From Guyanagaster necrorhizus (taxonomy: Eukaryota; Basidiomycota; Agaricomycetes; Agaricales; Physalacriaceae), in contig NW_025064913.1 in assembly GCF_019112545.1 (NCBI RefSeq), positions 320,655 through 384,654 on the forward strand: DNA of 64,000 bases, read 5' to 3'. A model generated the notes under the pieces. It was given only the letters and a program-made list of their open reading frames with translations, was not told the DNA's origin and did not search any database. The translations under genes and the position numbers were made by a program. Below, in pieces: positions 10,561 to 22,875 of the stretch. Positions within the stretch are counted from its first letter, which is position 1. Each line of letters starts with the position of its first letter.

Positions 10561-13500
10561 GTAATCACGGTTCATGGACCACACCGATGATAGAAACTAG
10601 TATGACAGTACTCGCAGAAATTCATTAATCTTCGACACGTTTTTCCAGGCGGTAAAGCGGGCAGTCGATTATAGGTTTGGTTGGTCCATGCGGATTGATG
10701 GTAAAGATTGGCATAGGTTTCACCATCTTGTACACGTACAAAAATATCAGATAAGCGGTATGAGCATAAGGAAGGACAGTTTGGAGGTCCCAAATCAAAA
10801 GTTTCCATTCAGCGAGTCTTTGTGAATGCAAATCAAGCACACTGACACATACAAGCCCTGAGTTTATTTGGATCTGCACTTGGTATGTAGTCATTTGGGC
10901 TAGTAAAGGAAAGACAGCCTACATGATGCAGCTTGCAATCAAACATTAGTTAGCTTTTGTCAAATATAAAGAACAGTCATTCAAGGGATGTAACTGTTGA
11001 TAGTGGTGTTGGTTTTAGTACCCACACAAGATCTGGTAATGAAGGTGATTGTCCTGCCCACAGCCACTGATCACAGAAGGCAAAAACAGCCTTTCAAAGT
11101 TGACCAGAATGTCTAATGACACATATTCCACTTCCATATTCATGCTGCACTTAATAACTCTTTAGTTGAGGACTGGTTTCCCCAGGTGACAGATATTCAT
11201 GGATTAAAGAAGCTGTTAAAGCAATTTTCTTCATTTGATTAAAGAATAAGGATACAAGTGTACATGTATGCTCTTTTATAAAGCCTCACTAAGTATGTGT
11301 TAAATATAACATGATGCTGTACATGAAGACTCTGAGCAGGCACCCTGGGATGTATTCCTTGCATTTCATGGAATACATGGATCAGATCTATATGGGTCAG
11401 CATGCAGAGGTCATATAGACCATTATGGATTGGTGGGATTGTCACATGAAGGGTAGACTTTCAATGGGTATCTGGGTGGACTGGAAAGAGATGTGAAGGT
11501 AAAATTATAGCATAAAGTGGCATGCATGTACACATGTCATAGGCAGTCTATTATGATTTTAGCCTCTAAATCATGTCTGGCTGCCCTGGCTTATAGCTTA
11601 ATTAGGAACTCCCTTGGCTTGTGGCTTGATCAGAGACTGATCATGCCCAGCTGTTTTGGCTGGGTTTGAGGCACTGAGACACAGACTTCATGCCTGATCA
11701 CCAAGACTTTTCTATACAGTATATAAGTCAGTAGTATACAGGGATATGCTCCAGTCTCAAGCTAAGGTCAATATACTGATCAAACTCATAAACTTTTGGT
11801 GTGACTACCACTTCAGTATTCACACTGGCAGTTGTAGCCTATCAACTCCTCTCTCTTTATTATTATCCCAAAATATCATTACTCTCATCCTCCTGCTTTA
11901 TCTTCAGTTAGTGTTGGACCCCAGCTGTTGCAGTGCATTATATTTGTGATTATTTAGTTGTCATCTGACACAGTTCTTTACTGTGAATATGATCCACTGA
12001 TGCTTACTGCACCCTGAAGGCATCATAAATCAGCAGTGATTCTGCAGACATGTTGCTGATTCAGTCAGCACTGAGCTACAAGAAACTGCAATGTATCTGT
12101 TGAGATTTGGACTGTATCCAGAGTACATGCTTGTAAGATCTTTAGTCTTTTGATTACAAACTCCTCAGGAGTTTTCCCATTGACTTCTCATATTTATACT
12201 AGACTACATCTTTTCTAGTAATTTCTATCTAATTCCTTTAATTTCTCTCAGCATGCCAGAATGCTGAATTGCTTGAATTCTCTTGCAGATTCCAATAGTA
12301 TCCTCTCAAGTACAATCCATATAACAGTCAATGGTTGGTACTTAGTATTCTATATCAGACTGTTAGAGGTGCTGACTCCTTTAGCACATTTGGAGAAGGG
12401 TGAGAGGAGATTGGACTAGAGTAGTGTATGAAACCTAGGTTTCAATACACCAAGGTTAATTACCAGTAAGTTATCTCCTCTCACTGGAGGGATTTCATCA
12501 AGGTAACTGATCTGTTATGTGACTGCAAGTTAAGCAGAATAATTCATACATCTGCATATATTTTCTATTTAAAAAGTACACTCATAGGCATCAAAAATTT
12601 ACTGATAATAGCTTCTGAGATAAGGAAAACCTGTAAAAACATGAACATAAAAAAGAATCTGCAATTCTGCATGTGAGAGGTAAGTAATGGTAAATTACCA
12701 TACTCTATAGAGGTCAGTAAAAAATGGTAACTTACCTTCCTGAAGTTTCATATATAATCCTAAGCAAAATTGAAATGCATGTAATTCTGTGTTTGTCTGC
12801 TTATGGAAAAAGAGACCACTATATCAAAGGACTAGTGGACCCTCTTAGATTTAAACCAAGATTGAAAATCAATCAAGTGATGTGGTAATGATTGTACTAA
12901 AGAGTCTTTACACTGAATGAAAGTTAATTATTTTTACCCACAAATACATAGAAAATATGCAAAAAGTTTTTATAGTTTTTGACTAAAAATATTATGCAAA
13001 ATTTGCAAAATACAGTGAAATTTTATCAATATTTATACCATTTTTTCTGCAAAAAATACATAAATTTTAGTACAGTGTTACTGACTGTCATATATATATG
13101 ATATAACAAGACTTGTTCATCAAAAGACACAATCTACATTTTATCAAGTAACTGTTTTTTTAATGCATTGAATATAGAGAAATCTTTTTGAAGGAAGAAA
13201 AGTGGTGTTTCTGTGCCTGTGTTGAAAAGCCCAACACTCATCATTTTTTGCTTGTCTGACATAGGCTGTCCATGAATCAAATGAGATGACTCTTACTGAG
13301 TCATAGTTTCTAGGGAAAATCTCATTGATCCAGAGTCCAGAAACCCTATAGTAACAATACTGCACTGAGTCTCAGTAATATGTTCAGTGGAAAAATACTG
13401 TCATGAAACAGAGAGATATTCAAACCATGGGACAAATTATTCTGTTGGTAAAGCCTTGGTCTAATTCTAATTTTCTGACCTGAACATACCACAAAAACAG

Positions 13501-13740
13501 AGGTGGATGACAACAGAAGTGAAGATCACTTTTCACTCAACCAAAGTCAATCATTAATATGCTAGAATTGTGCACTAAGACCTAGGTTTTGATATCAGAG
13601 TTTTGGACCAGTAAGTTACTGGTACACTGAAGACACTACATGACTCTGAGTTAATAAAAACCATGTCTTAAGTAACACTATGGACTCACTGGGATTTGAA
13701 CCGAGATCAAGACATGGCAACTTCAGTTAAGCCTAAAAGT
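10561..13740. repeat. CpG-poor block of rearranged, decayed repeat copies
   Basis: 10740-11080 is a decayed copy of 56440-56760 in the same orientation, and 11190-12360 a decayed copy of 15890-16390 (alpha/beta-hydrolase end and 3' flank) with an extra 400 bp or so at about 11560-11975. That extra piece has TGTC...GACA ends and a TATA-like stretch and could be a solo LTR, but no clean target duplication is visible. About 12340-13740 is the outer end of the left inverted-repeat arm and pairs with 58110-59935. CG dinucleotides are nearly absent until about 13745. No intact gene. Confidence 0.55.
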
Positions 13741-15492
13741 CCTTTCCAAGAAATACAAGGATCACGGATTTATCTGAAGAGTGAATGGCCATGACAATTG
13801 ACAGGCATAATTTGATTTGGGAAGAGAGCTCTTTTGTCTTGACCTCAATATTCTGACAGCGACTTCGTGCACAACACCTCCAGCTCAAAAGTATCCGGAA
13901 TGTTAGACAGGTGATGAATCTCCTTAATTTGACAATCACTGGGATTAGTTGTTACGAGAAAGACATGACACCTGTCAAGGTAAAGAGCATGTACATTGTG
14001 TATACGAGACCTTTCATACATAGTTGTCTCGGCTGCTCCGGGTCTCCTACAGATCCGCAAAGACATCGTATTCGTAAAAACAAACAAAGCTGCATTCTCT
14101 TTCTTCAAACTCAATGGTTCCTTCTCCTAGAATCTTCTCCCGCTTCTCGGCCTCGCACAAAGGAATGGCAGCAAAGGAGTAAATATATCAGGCGAATTAG
14201 TACGGCATTATCCTGACCGCGCATGTAGAGGAGGTTCGAGAACCGTAGTTAGGGCAGAGATAGCCGTCACGGTCTAGAGAGGACAGAGTAGAACTGACCG
14301 TTTGTCAGGCTTGGCATAGATACGAGAATATTGAAGTGAACCCAGCGGAATGTTATAGCCGTTTGCATAAGTATAGGTTGATAGTCCATGATGGTTTTGT
14401 GAATAAGAGAAGAAGCATCGGACTTCATTATAGACCGACGTTTGGAGACTTTGAAGGCGAAGTCACTCCAAGATCCTCGAAATAGCTTTAAACCGCCATG
14501 AGCTCCCGTCAAAATGTGGGCCAACAGGTAGACTTTGGGTGAGAGGAACAGAACGAGAAGGGTGTATGTACCTGGTAATCAGCGGTAAGAAGTATTCGGG
14601 GAGTGGGGTAACGACGGCTCGTAGTTCAGCTCGTTAAAAGTGAGCGACTAGGGTCATCGTAGGGTGATATCAGGTCCTACCTGCGAGATGGATATGAAAT
14701 AGCGGGGTATCGAGCGCGTTGTGGGTATAAACAGAAGATCCTTCCTCAACGGACAGGATCTGATGTCTCGTCCGAACGACGGACCTATTCAATTGCTCAA
14801 TTGCACGGTAGGCGTCGATGAAGCGATAAGGAGAGGAAAATATTGCGATACTCTGCTCCGCCAGTTTTCTTCTTCCTACTTGAAATTTCTCACTTGCAGA
14901 AAAGAAGAGGTGACACACCTGCTCCCTGGTCCTTGCCAAGTCCTAACGCTTGACATCGCGAAAAGATTTGTTATTGCGTTAGGATAACGAGAGGTCGGAG
15001 CAAGCCGATGTGCTGCAGCTCGTAATATTTTTGCTATATGTTCCTCATATCTGCCATGGAACGCCAAATGATATCAATATCAGCACGGTGCATGATGGTG
15101 GAACAAAGGAAGTGCGATCGGTGGCTGTGTGCCGGGAATATCCCTTCACTTGATACTATTAGTACATTACCAGTAACGGTTACATCTATTGAACGACCTG
15201 TCTTTATAACAGATCGTATGAGTCGGTTTTACGCTAACCAACGATTAATATCACCTTTGTGCAAGCCGTTTGTCGGGTATAGTACGCGCTTCCGAGCACA
15301 CTAGCAGCTTGGAAGACTGCATACAGAGTATAGACCTTAATAAACTCAGGACTTCGGGCGTTGTATGTGTGCTTGTTTCATTCTTCTCAATGACCCACTA
15401 GCGGAAACTTTTGATTTAGGACATTGAAGCTTTTCCGTTACTTGCAGGATTACAGCTTTCCTTGAATGTGATCTTGCAAAGGGATCATACTG
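13741..15492. other. Duplicated segment, no recognisable gene
   Basis: Pairs with 56370-58110 in inverse orientation at clearly less than full identity. Both copies keep open stretches in the sense of the right arm plus strand: one containing FKVSKRRSIMKSDASS (14267-14524 minus, 57281-57577 plus) and one containing CRRPGAAETIMYERS (right copy 57679-57987). They may be exons of one gene, since splice-like signals lie between them, but I recognise no family and cannot build a continuous model. Confidence 0.35.
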
Positions 15493-15753
15493 CTAGGAGT
15501 GCCATAGATTGAGTATGTACAACGCTGCGATTGTCCACCACCGCTTACACTTCGCGAGACGCAGATCCTCCTCGGATGTTAACCTCCGAATCTCGTTCCC
15601 TCCAAACGTATAGGCTACATCATTATAGGATATCAAGCATGCTGTCTGCTGGCACCATTCCGAAACCTGAAATCTCTCTAAGTACCAGTTTTCCTGGTGC
15701 CAACCATTCCTGTTCACCACTATGCCTACACATGCTTCATCAGCTATCTTCAT
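15493..15753 (-). CDS. Uncharacterised repeated open frame, left copy
   Basis: 86 codons, rich in Trp, Glu and Arg (NGWHQENWYLERF, then EWCQQTACLISYNDVAY). The identical-tract boundary at about 15524 falls inside it, so the right copy (56130-56363 plus) has a different C-terminus. A degraded third copy lies at 6725-6890. A splice donor-like GTGAGT precedes the ATG on this strand, so the real start may be in another exon. No family recognised. Confidence 0.3.
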   Translation of the reverse strand: MKIADEACVGIVVNRNGWHQENWYLERFQVSEWCQQTACLISYNDVAYTFGGNEIRRLTSEEDLRLAKCKRWWTIAALYILNLWHS

Positions 15754-15829
15754 TTCCTCCCCGCATCCCGGAGAACCAGGTGATACTCACGGCATCCTGG
15801 AGCAGCTAGAACCGGAAAAGCCAACTCAA

Positions 15830-16179
15830 GGAAGGGGGCTCGCACTGGTCCGTGAATTAGCCTTTCAGGCTCCTGATGGGTTAAGTATCTACATTCATGG
15901 ATTGAAGGATAAGGGGATACAAATGTATGTTTATGCTCTTTCATATCGCCTTGCTAACTAAGGTTTAGATATAACGCTGTGTTATACCGGAAGATTCTGA
16001 GCAGGCGAAGCCCTAGGACGTATTCCTTGCATTTCATGGAACATGCGGACCACGTTTATACGGGTCTGCGTGCTGAACTCGTGCGGACTATTGTGGGTTG
16101 GTGGGATTGTCCTCTGAAGGATAGACACCTGATGAGCATCTGGGTGGGACCAGAAGGAGACGTGAAGGCGAAATTATAA
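15830..16179 (+). pseudogene. Alpha/beta-hydrolase 3' fragment
   Basis: Two exons can be read, the end of one (to 15924) and 15969-16179, split by a 44 nt intron (GTATGT, branch GCTAAC, TTTAG). The product has the C-terminal half of the hydrolase fold: IYIHGLKDKGIQIY with the catalytic-acid Asp region, and MEHADHVY, where the His is the likely catalytic base. It ends at the TAA at 16177. No GxSxG nucleophile elbow is found upstream, so this looks like a truncated gene rather than a working enzyme. An identical copy is at 55704-56053 (minus). A decayed copy is at about 11190-11480. Confidence 0.55.
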
Positions 16180-16564
16180 CGTGCAGCGACATGCATGTAG
16201 TATGCGTGTCATAGGTCCTTTACTATGAATAGGTTCCGATGATGCTTACCGCGCCCTGAAGGTTTCATGAATAGAATGTAATTCTGCAGAAACGCAGCCG
16301 ATACAGTCAGCGCCGAGCTACAAGAAACCGCGGTGTATACTCTCAAGTACCCAACCTATAACAGTCATTGGTTGGCACTTAGCCCTCTCGTTTTCGAACA
16401 GAAACAACAGGTTCGGGGGATACATTTTGCACATGGCGCCATATATGTCGCATACATTTTCTTTTAGTCTATTTGTACAGTCCACGTGAAGATAGAAAAG
16501 CTAAGATATCCAGTAAGTACGGTGGTAAAATAGGTTGGGGAAGAACACCCACTTTTCGAAATAT

Positions 16565-18554
16565 TCACGTGTTTAAAACACACTTTGGGTCTTGGCAAAG
16601 ACGGCAGCCTCGACTGGCCTCATACCTCTTCAGAGGATCCTCCACAGAAGGCATAATCTCAAAGTCCTCTGGATAAGAAAGTCGGCCGCGTCCCGCCGAC
16701 GAATGCTTATCACCCATATGTTCGATCTACCGACGTGACAGTTAGCCATGCAGAAAAATAGAAGGACCAAGATACATACAAAGGAGCGCCATCCATACAC
16801 GTTCCTAAACCCCCCATCGAAGCGACCCGCCCTCCGGCAAATCTTGCAGTGGTAATGCTGCTTCAGCGCAGCAATATCTCCCACAGTCGCAATTTCCGGG
16901 TACAACCGGATGGCCCGTATAAAAGTGGGCATGAAAGCCATCAACGTTTCGTGTCTGGACAGATACTCCGCTGTCCACACACACCTCTGTCCCGTACCCC
17001 GCAAATGCGAACAACATCGATGCTCCAACACCTCCGGGAAGAAAAGGGTACGCGAGGGGAAACATCCGTGGCATTTAAAGACGTTGCGAGCGAGTTGGAG
17101 TTGGGCGCGGGTCTGGTCCAATCCGAGGATCCGAACAAGCTCATCGCGTGTTTTCGCCGTCCATTGCTCGCGAAATACATTTACGATAAGCTTCAGTAGA
17201 TGTTCGTCGACGTTGATCATGCCGGGAAGGTGGAGGATGACCTTGAGACGATCATAGGCCAGGAAGTCGATGATGGATGGGATTTTGGGGTAGAGGGATG
17301 GAAAGGGTCCATGAAAGATGGCAGTGGCGAGGGCGGTGCGAGTCTGGAGGAGCAAAGCCTGAGATTCGCGCTCGTCTTCTTCTTTAATCACACGTTTTGC
17401 TAGCTTCATGATATCAGCGAGGTTGGACCAGACTGTTGATCTCGTTCAGTATATGATACACTAGGAGGCGCGACCATACCTTGTTCTGTGAGATCTTGGC
17501 TTGTCTTGACAAGCGGGTGGTTTTGGAACTCGCGAGAGAATTTCGGAGAGTCAAATGCTGCTCCTAGTTTGGCTGCTTCAAGGTTCTTCTTGATGCTGAA
17601 TGGCAATGTTAAGGGCGACGAACTTGATCAAGGATGTCAAGATACTTACACAGATGCCCTGTCCGTTTTCTTTTGTACCAGCCCTTGTTGGCGTTCCTTT
17701 GTCCTCATTTGAATCCATGTGGTTCCAATAGCTATGAACTAATTTGATATGAGTGACGATTTCGGGAACAATGGAGTGATGCAGGGATACGTACGTTAGT
17801 CACTTCCTTGACGTATTCCCGCCTTTCTTCGCAATAAGCGTCGATCTTGTCCTTCGAGAGAGAGAGATACTTCTCTTTGACAGCCTCGAATTCTTTTCGT
17901 ACGCAATACACTTGGTCTGATATTGGTAGTCATTTGATAAGAAATTTCTCAGGTGATATGAAACTCACCGTACACCGATCGGGTGGGAATTAGCGTCATG
18001 ATTAAGGTGGCCACATCTGTATCAGAACCTGTCAAAGGATCAGTCATAATCCTATCCCTGGCGTCAGCTCCACAGTATCCGGGGGAGGTATCGGACTCAC
18101 TCTTCTCCAGCACAATTTCCACATATGCGAGTAAGAAGACAAAAATCAACATTGCGTACTATTCTCTCACAACAAAACTAAAAAACGCGTCAGAAAATCC
18201 AATGATCAGCGAACAACACCCGAATGACCCACGCTACATGTATTGAAGAACATCAGGTTCGCCCACGCCGGTTCGGAGAATCCTGAAACTGGATCAGGAC
18301 AACCCACTGACTTACGCGCCGCTTTCCACATCGCCTTCGACGACGGGTCCATAAACAAGGAACGGAGGTCCTTGGACGATCGCGCGAGCCGTAACACGTC
18401 TCGAGGGCTCAGATAGCCGACGATCTGCATCGTCAGCGCCTATCCGCGACACGACGTGACGGGAGCTCACCTTAAGCCACAGCTCCGGGGAAATGGTCAC
18501 AGTCCGTTGGAGCCGTCCGACGCGCAGTGTCCTGTGGAGACGATGAGATGCCAT
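16565..18554 (-). CDS. F-box protein, left copy
   Basis: Nine exons on the minus strand: 18554-18471, 18424-18233, 18177-18101, 18057-17969, 17916-17795, 17738-17650, 17595-17480, 17432-16780 and 16726-16565, giving 527 residues. The N-terminal F-box reads ISPELWLK-IVGYLSPRDVLRLARSSK (about 21-47), and such proteins recruit substrates to SCF ubiquitin ligases. It is followed by a Cys-rich segment (CGNCAGE), a charged helical region and a C-terminal part with CHGCF, HRCC and CRLC...PKC clusters. All introns are 43-56 nt with GT-AG ends and frames join without stops. It appears identical to the copy at 53329-55318. Large F-box families of this design are common in agaricomycetes. The substrate is unknown. 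Confidence 0.82.
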
Positions 18555-19089
18555 GAGTGCCAGTGGTGCATTTACAGTCGAAGGAGGGCTCTTATTATAC
18601 GTGAAGACACGCGCTGCAAAGTAGGTGTTATCCCCATTGGAACCTAAACGGAGGCTCTCTTTTTGTCTAGTTGTTATGCAGGTCGTGTTTTTTGCTGTTT
18701 CTTTGTGCTGACGCCGCACACGTACCAGACTGCTGTCTGGTCAAGGCTGGGACATCATGCCGAGTTTTATTCCGCATTTCCAATATGTCAAGGTTTTAAC
18801 GGCAGGAAGAGAATGGACATGTCCAAGCCTGGTAGACAAAACCGACCCTAGCACCCATTTCACAATGAAACGCGTCTCGTACACTTGAGGAGCGACTTGA
18901 ATATGTCAGTGATAATGCCACTAGATTTTCTGCTGCACGACTACAGCCAGAGGGGAAGGACGCGACTTGGGTATTCCAAACTGAACGCTTTCGGCCAATC
19001 GGAGCCGGATTCCGGCAATCATCTATTCGGTCTCCGACGCTTTTGGTTCTGAAGTCTAGCCAGTGTATTCCATTCCAAATAGCGAGAAC
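18555..19089. other. Intergenic upstream of the F-box gene, left copy
   Basis: Holds the putative F-box promoter, with a TATA-like TATAATAAG about 45 nt before the ATG (near 18594-18602 on the minus strand). Nothing else is supported. Confidence 0.35.
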
Positions 19090-20660
19090 GCGCAGTCATT
19101 GTTTGCATAGCTTACGACATGCTGCTATACCGTCTTTTGCTAACAGCCACATTGAAGTGTAAGTAAGACATGTTTTTCGCGCCCAAAATGGACAAGAGTA
19201 CTTGAATTGACATACGGAAGTCGTGAGCAATCTCATCGTCTTTATTCGCTGAAATTATAGTATTATTCCTCATCCAATTTGGCCCAGAAAAAAATTTTCC
19301 GTAAGGTTATAGGTACGGGATCGATAACTCGACGCTAGCCGACTTCACACCATCCCGGTTTACCCTGTCGCGAATACGTATAAACGACCACAGCAACCCG
19401 ATCGGATCTATCGATCATGAAGACGAAGTTTTACTCACAGAAGACCGCTGCTACTGCGCCTCTTTCCAGCCATCTGTTAAAGATGCATAAATCAATCCTT
19501 TCCTGCCCACAATCCACACTTCAAGGTACCCTAGCCTTCATGTCCGACATTTGTAGCGTCTCAAAAATAATAGTCGGATTACGAGTAATCGTCTTAGGGC
19601 ACCTCAGGTGATCCTTGGAATTTCAGGACCCGCTCCTCTAGGCTCCGGGAGCGAATCCATGGAAAACGTTTCAGCTCCGTAGTAACGTGGTAAATTAGAG
19701 GTGAGATCATCGTGAGACGAGACACAACGTAAATATGCTCTTTCAAATTCTCTTCCTGACTCGCGATCTGACGTGTCCCATCAAAGTGCTCATTTCTTCG
19801 ACGTCCTTTCTGGCTTCGCTGGAGATAGTCTCTGGACAGAAATCCCACATGCCGGCAGTCCGATGCCAGATCAGAATGACTATAGACAGGGTTGCATTAT
19901 CTGATCATGGCCACACCCCCTTTCATTCCTTCTGCATCCATCACGGTGACTACCAATTATGTTCCGCTGGCACCCTCTTCGTCGAACCCAGAGGGGGATG
20001 CGATCCTCCAAGATTCAACGTTTTCAGTGGATAGCGTCACTTGATAGGGTGGAGCATCTGGTCCTATCCTTGGGAGAGGCCTCTGGACATGTGAGCAGCC
20101 GATGCCAGATCAGAACATCAACTGTCGACACGGTTGTATTATCGGATAATGACTGTACAGTTTTTCGTTTCATTTCTGTGCACAGGCCCCAACATGGTGA
20201 CTACCAACCTAACCTTGATAATTGCCGGCGTCCTCTTACGTCATAATCCAGGGCATAATGTAGGATGGGGTCGTCCTATCCTATCTCACGCAGCCCTGCC
20301 CTGTCATAGGGAAGAACAAAATGTTTTAGTGTTCTGTGAGTCCTTGTCCGGTCTCTTCACCTTTATCAAACTAACTTTTTCTCAGTGCGTCTTATAACCC
20401 TTGCATCTGGAAGCTAGCGTTCCGGGAATTTTGTGCCTTTCCCTTTTCCGGTGCAACGATCCCACTCTGCTCGGCTTGTCTGATGAACGACGGGTGCCAG
20501 GGTGAACTGTTAGGTTTGTGTGGTGATCATCAAGCCTCTGCGTCCTCATTACGCCAACGTCTCTGAAAGAACTCTGACTTAGGACGCTAATACGCGCCAA
20601 CACTCAAGCAGTACTGTTGTGCTGCTACCAAAGTGAATATATCACATTTACAGTTTGGGA
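19090..20660. repeat. Inner left arm with a two-copy tandem repeat
   Basis: Pairs with the CpG-decayed 23350-24717. Within it CCGATGCCAGATCAGAA occurs at 19859 and again near 20098, followed both times by related sequence (GGTTGCATTATC / GGTTGTATTATC, then GTGACTACCAA), a tandem duplication of about 240 bp. The right arm has a single unit. Ser/Pro-rich short frames (VTTNYVPLAPSSS) suggest an old gene, not identified. Confidence 0.55.
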
Positions 20661-22019
20661 AAGAGTATCCATCCCCAGGTCCCCGCATTGACCCACAACC
20701 CATCCGTGCTCCAAACTTGGGAGCAACATTTGCTCAAACCTGTGATTTGAACCCGAATTTCAAGTTTGGGCATCTCATGGCGGCCACGTCGAGCGGCATG
20801 CCGATGAAACGCTGTTCAGACAGTTAATCCGAATAACCTCTAACCCTTCACGATCTGGCAATATAGAAAATGGATTTTAATTCTCTTCCCTCCAGGGTTG
20901 CTGACACAGATGGAACTGATGAAAAGCATCACATTTTATTGGGTGAGGTTGGTTCAGTGTGAAGCACATTTCCTTGGATACGTCGAAGGCTTATCAATAT
21001 CTTCTACGACGAGCTGTTATTGGACTTGCTGTGGGAGACCCGCCAGAATATTCACCGTACAGAGGCCGTCTTTTCGTACGTAGAAGAATCCATCTTCAGA
21101 TGTTCCTCGGTAGGTTAACGGTTAAACCCTGAGAATTCGTTCCTGACTGCGTCATAGCGTAACTAAGGGTTGCCCCGGTACAAGGTATTTTGTCCGCCAC
21201 ACCATATGCATGCCGTATTCTCTGACATCAATCAGACAATGATCACCGTGTCAAAATCCGCGGTGACATTGTATTCATTGCTAGGAGATCTTCGTAGGTT
21301 TTCAGCGCATTCTGAGGGCCTGAATAGACCTTCGGTATTTCAAATTCTGAACTCATCCGATTGCGGTCACTGACATCAACCAACCAGTGAAGCTATACTA
21401 ATTCCCATGCGCTTACAAGCCGAATCCTATCCAAGGATACGTGGATCTGAATTCTAATTCTACTTTTTAAGCTCGTAGAGCGCGGTTAGTATATTTTAAT
21501 GTACATTATTAATAGTCTGGACCTAAAAGTAAATGGAGGGGTATATGATCGGCGAACCGGTTCTAAAAATCATACTCGTCCTCGGGGTCGTTTTGATCCT
21601 TATTCCGACCGGCCTCTACGCCTCCTACGGAGCGACGACCCCTCGAGGTGCTGTCGGAACCGGGGTCCTGCAACTATCTATAATAAAGTCATGCAAGACA
21701 CGATTAATTCTAGAAAATCTCAGCTTTAGCGCAGACTTGACAACATATAATATGTTTATGTAGACTTTAAGGAGTCCTACGATAATCTACAAACGGCCTT
21801 TTAGCACAATCATAATAACACGGTATAGGCGTCAATACCATAATTTATTCTGTCGGTTCGATTCCGACTCAGACAGTTCAATATCTCTCTGCTCCATGTC
21901 TTTTTAGACAGGCAGACAATCATATATTCCAATGCTCCATTCATTACTATTTCAGTTCTTTCATGTTTTTAAAGATAATACAAAGACAAAACTTTTGGCC
22001 CTCATACTTAACTTGCCTA
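20661..22019. other. Spacer between inverted-repeat arms, part 1
   Basis: No recognised gene. 20940-21120 has an open stretch reading WIRRRLINIFYDELLLDLLW of unknown nature. 21460-21780 alternates very AT-rich and GC-rich pieces and contains the frame 21533-21763 with a hydrophobic run (ILVLGVVLILIPTGLY). 21852-21868 is a perfect T-arm-like hairpin (GTCGG TTCGATT CCGAC) but no matching acceptor stem is found. Confidence 0.35.
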
Positions 22020-22500
22020 ATCTCTCCTCCCCCTGCTGTACCCAAAGAGCACCCAGTCTCAGGGCTGGAGAAGGAGTCAGCACCTCCAGCATTCCTGTAT
22101 AAGATATTATGGTGATTACTATCACTGTCTCTACTCGAGAGCTGTTTGTTATGTCATGACAGTTGTTTCCTCCTGATTTCTGTATAACCAAATGATCTCA
22201 CAAGGATCCAACTGCCACCATGATGTTCAGACCTGCTGGGAGTTTGTTCTGTATGGCTTCTGCATGCTGAACCTTGTTCTGGAATTCTCTTGCTCAGTTC
22301 ATCACAAACTATTGTATAACAGTTAATAATGATGCATGGGGACAACAGCACCACAAATGCATTTTTAGCACCAGAATCCCTCGATGAATTATAGATTCAT
22401 CTCAGAAGCTAAGCAAGCCACAGAGGACTGTGACTAGCAAGGTTAGAACATGATATCGTAAAAGACACAGTGCATATGAAGAAATGAGCATGAATCTTTA
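22020..22500. repeat. CpG-decayed copy of 59880-60340
   Basis: Same order of landmarks in the same orientation: GTATAACC, ATGATCTCACA, CAGACCTGC, ACAAACTATTGTATA, CCCTCGATGAATTATAGAT, GCCACAGAGGACTGTGA. Differences are mostly CG in the right-hand copy against TG or CA here. Confidence 0.65.
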
Positions 22501-22665
22501 TAGGGAAGAGAGAGAAATTACAATGTGATGATACACCGCGACATCACTACCAACACTGCAGGGACACCCATATCAGTACCTGAACAAGCAGCAGTGACAA
22601 TGAACCTACGAGTAATCATTAGCTCGTTCCGGCTGCAGACATGAGAGTTTCTTACCTTGAGGCAG

Positions 22666-22875
22666 TATCAGCATTTGGCAGTAACTGGAATAGCTTCTCT
22701 TTCCTTATTTAAATAAGTTTCAATATCAATAGCCCCAAAAGTATTATCTAAATCCATATCTTGTAAAGAATTTTTAAATTTCAAACAATTAACTTCTAAA
22801 GTTTTTTTTAGTTAAAATATCCTTTTCAAAATTTAATACTGAAATATTAGACTTTTTAACACTGTTATGAAAGGA
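22666..22875 (-). pseudogene. Fragment resembling a type-B DNA polymerase of mitochondrial linear plasmids
   Basis: A very AT-rich stretch translates on the minus strand into about 65 residues in two frames joined at an A8 run. The second part contains NTFGAIDIETYLNKE, which fits the exonuclease I motif (D-I-E-T) of protein-primed family B polymerases from fungal linear plasmids. The first part (SNISVLNFEKDILTKK) fits the region just before it. The frame ends at a stop soon after. The base composition differs sharply from its neighbours, which supports transfer from a mitochondrial plasmid. Only a small part of a polymerase is present, so it is not functional. Confidence 0.6.

Larger units (their letters stand above)
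15524..19089. repeat. Tract apparently identical to 52794-56359 (inverted)
   Basis: All translations in every frame and the lines I compared base by base agree, and the coordinate sum stays at 71883 throughout, so no indel is present. Just outside, differences start at once: G against A at 15523/56360, and CGCG against TGTG at 52791-52793. Confidence 0.8.
12340..20660. repeat. Left arm of a large inverted repeat
   Basis: Reads as the reverse complement of the right arm, which is split into 23350-24722 and 52747-59935 by the retrotransposon cluster. In the central part left coordinate plus right coordinate is constant at 71883. It shifts to about 71842 near 13733-14524 because of small indels. 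The inner end (19090-20660) pairs with the CpG-decayed 23350-24717. Arm length is about 8.3 kb. Confidence 0.85.

Noticed and set aside
11560..11975. A second LTR family as solo LTR (TGTC...GACA)
   Set aside because: Ends and TATA-like sequence are suggestive but no target duplication or second copy is visible, so it is noted only in the block entry.
21852..21876. A tRNA gene at the perfect T-arm
   Set aside because: No matching acceptor or anticodon stem at the required distance.
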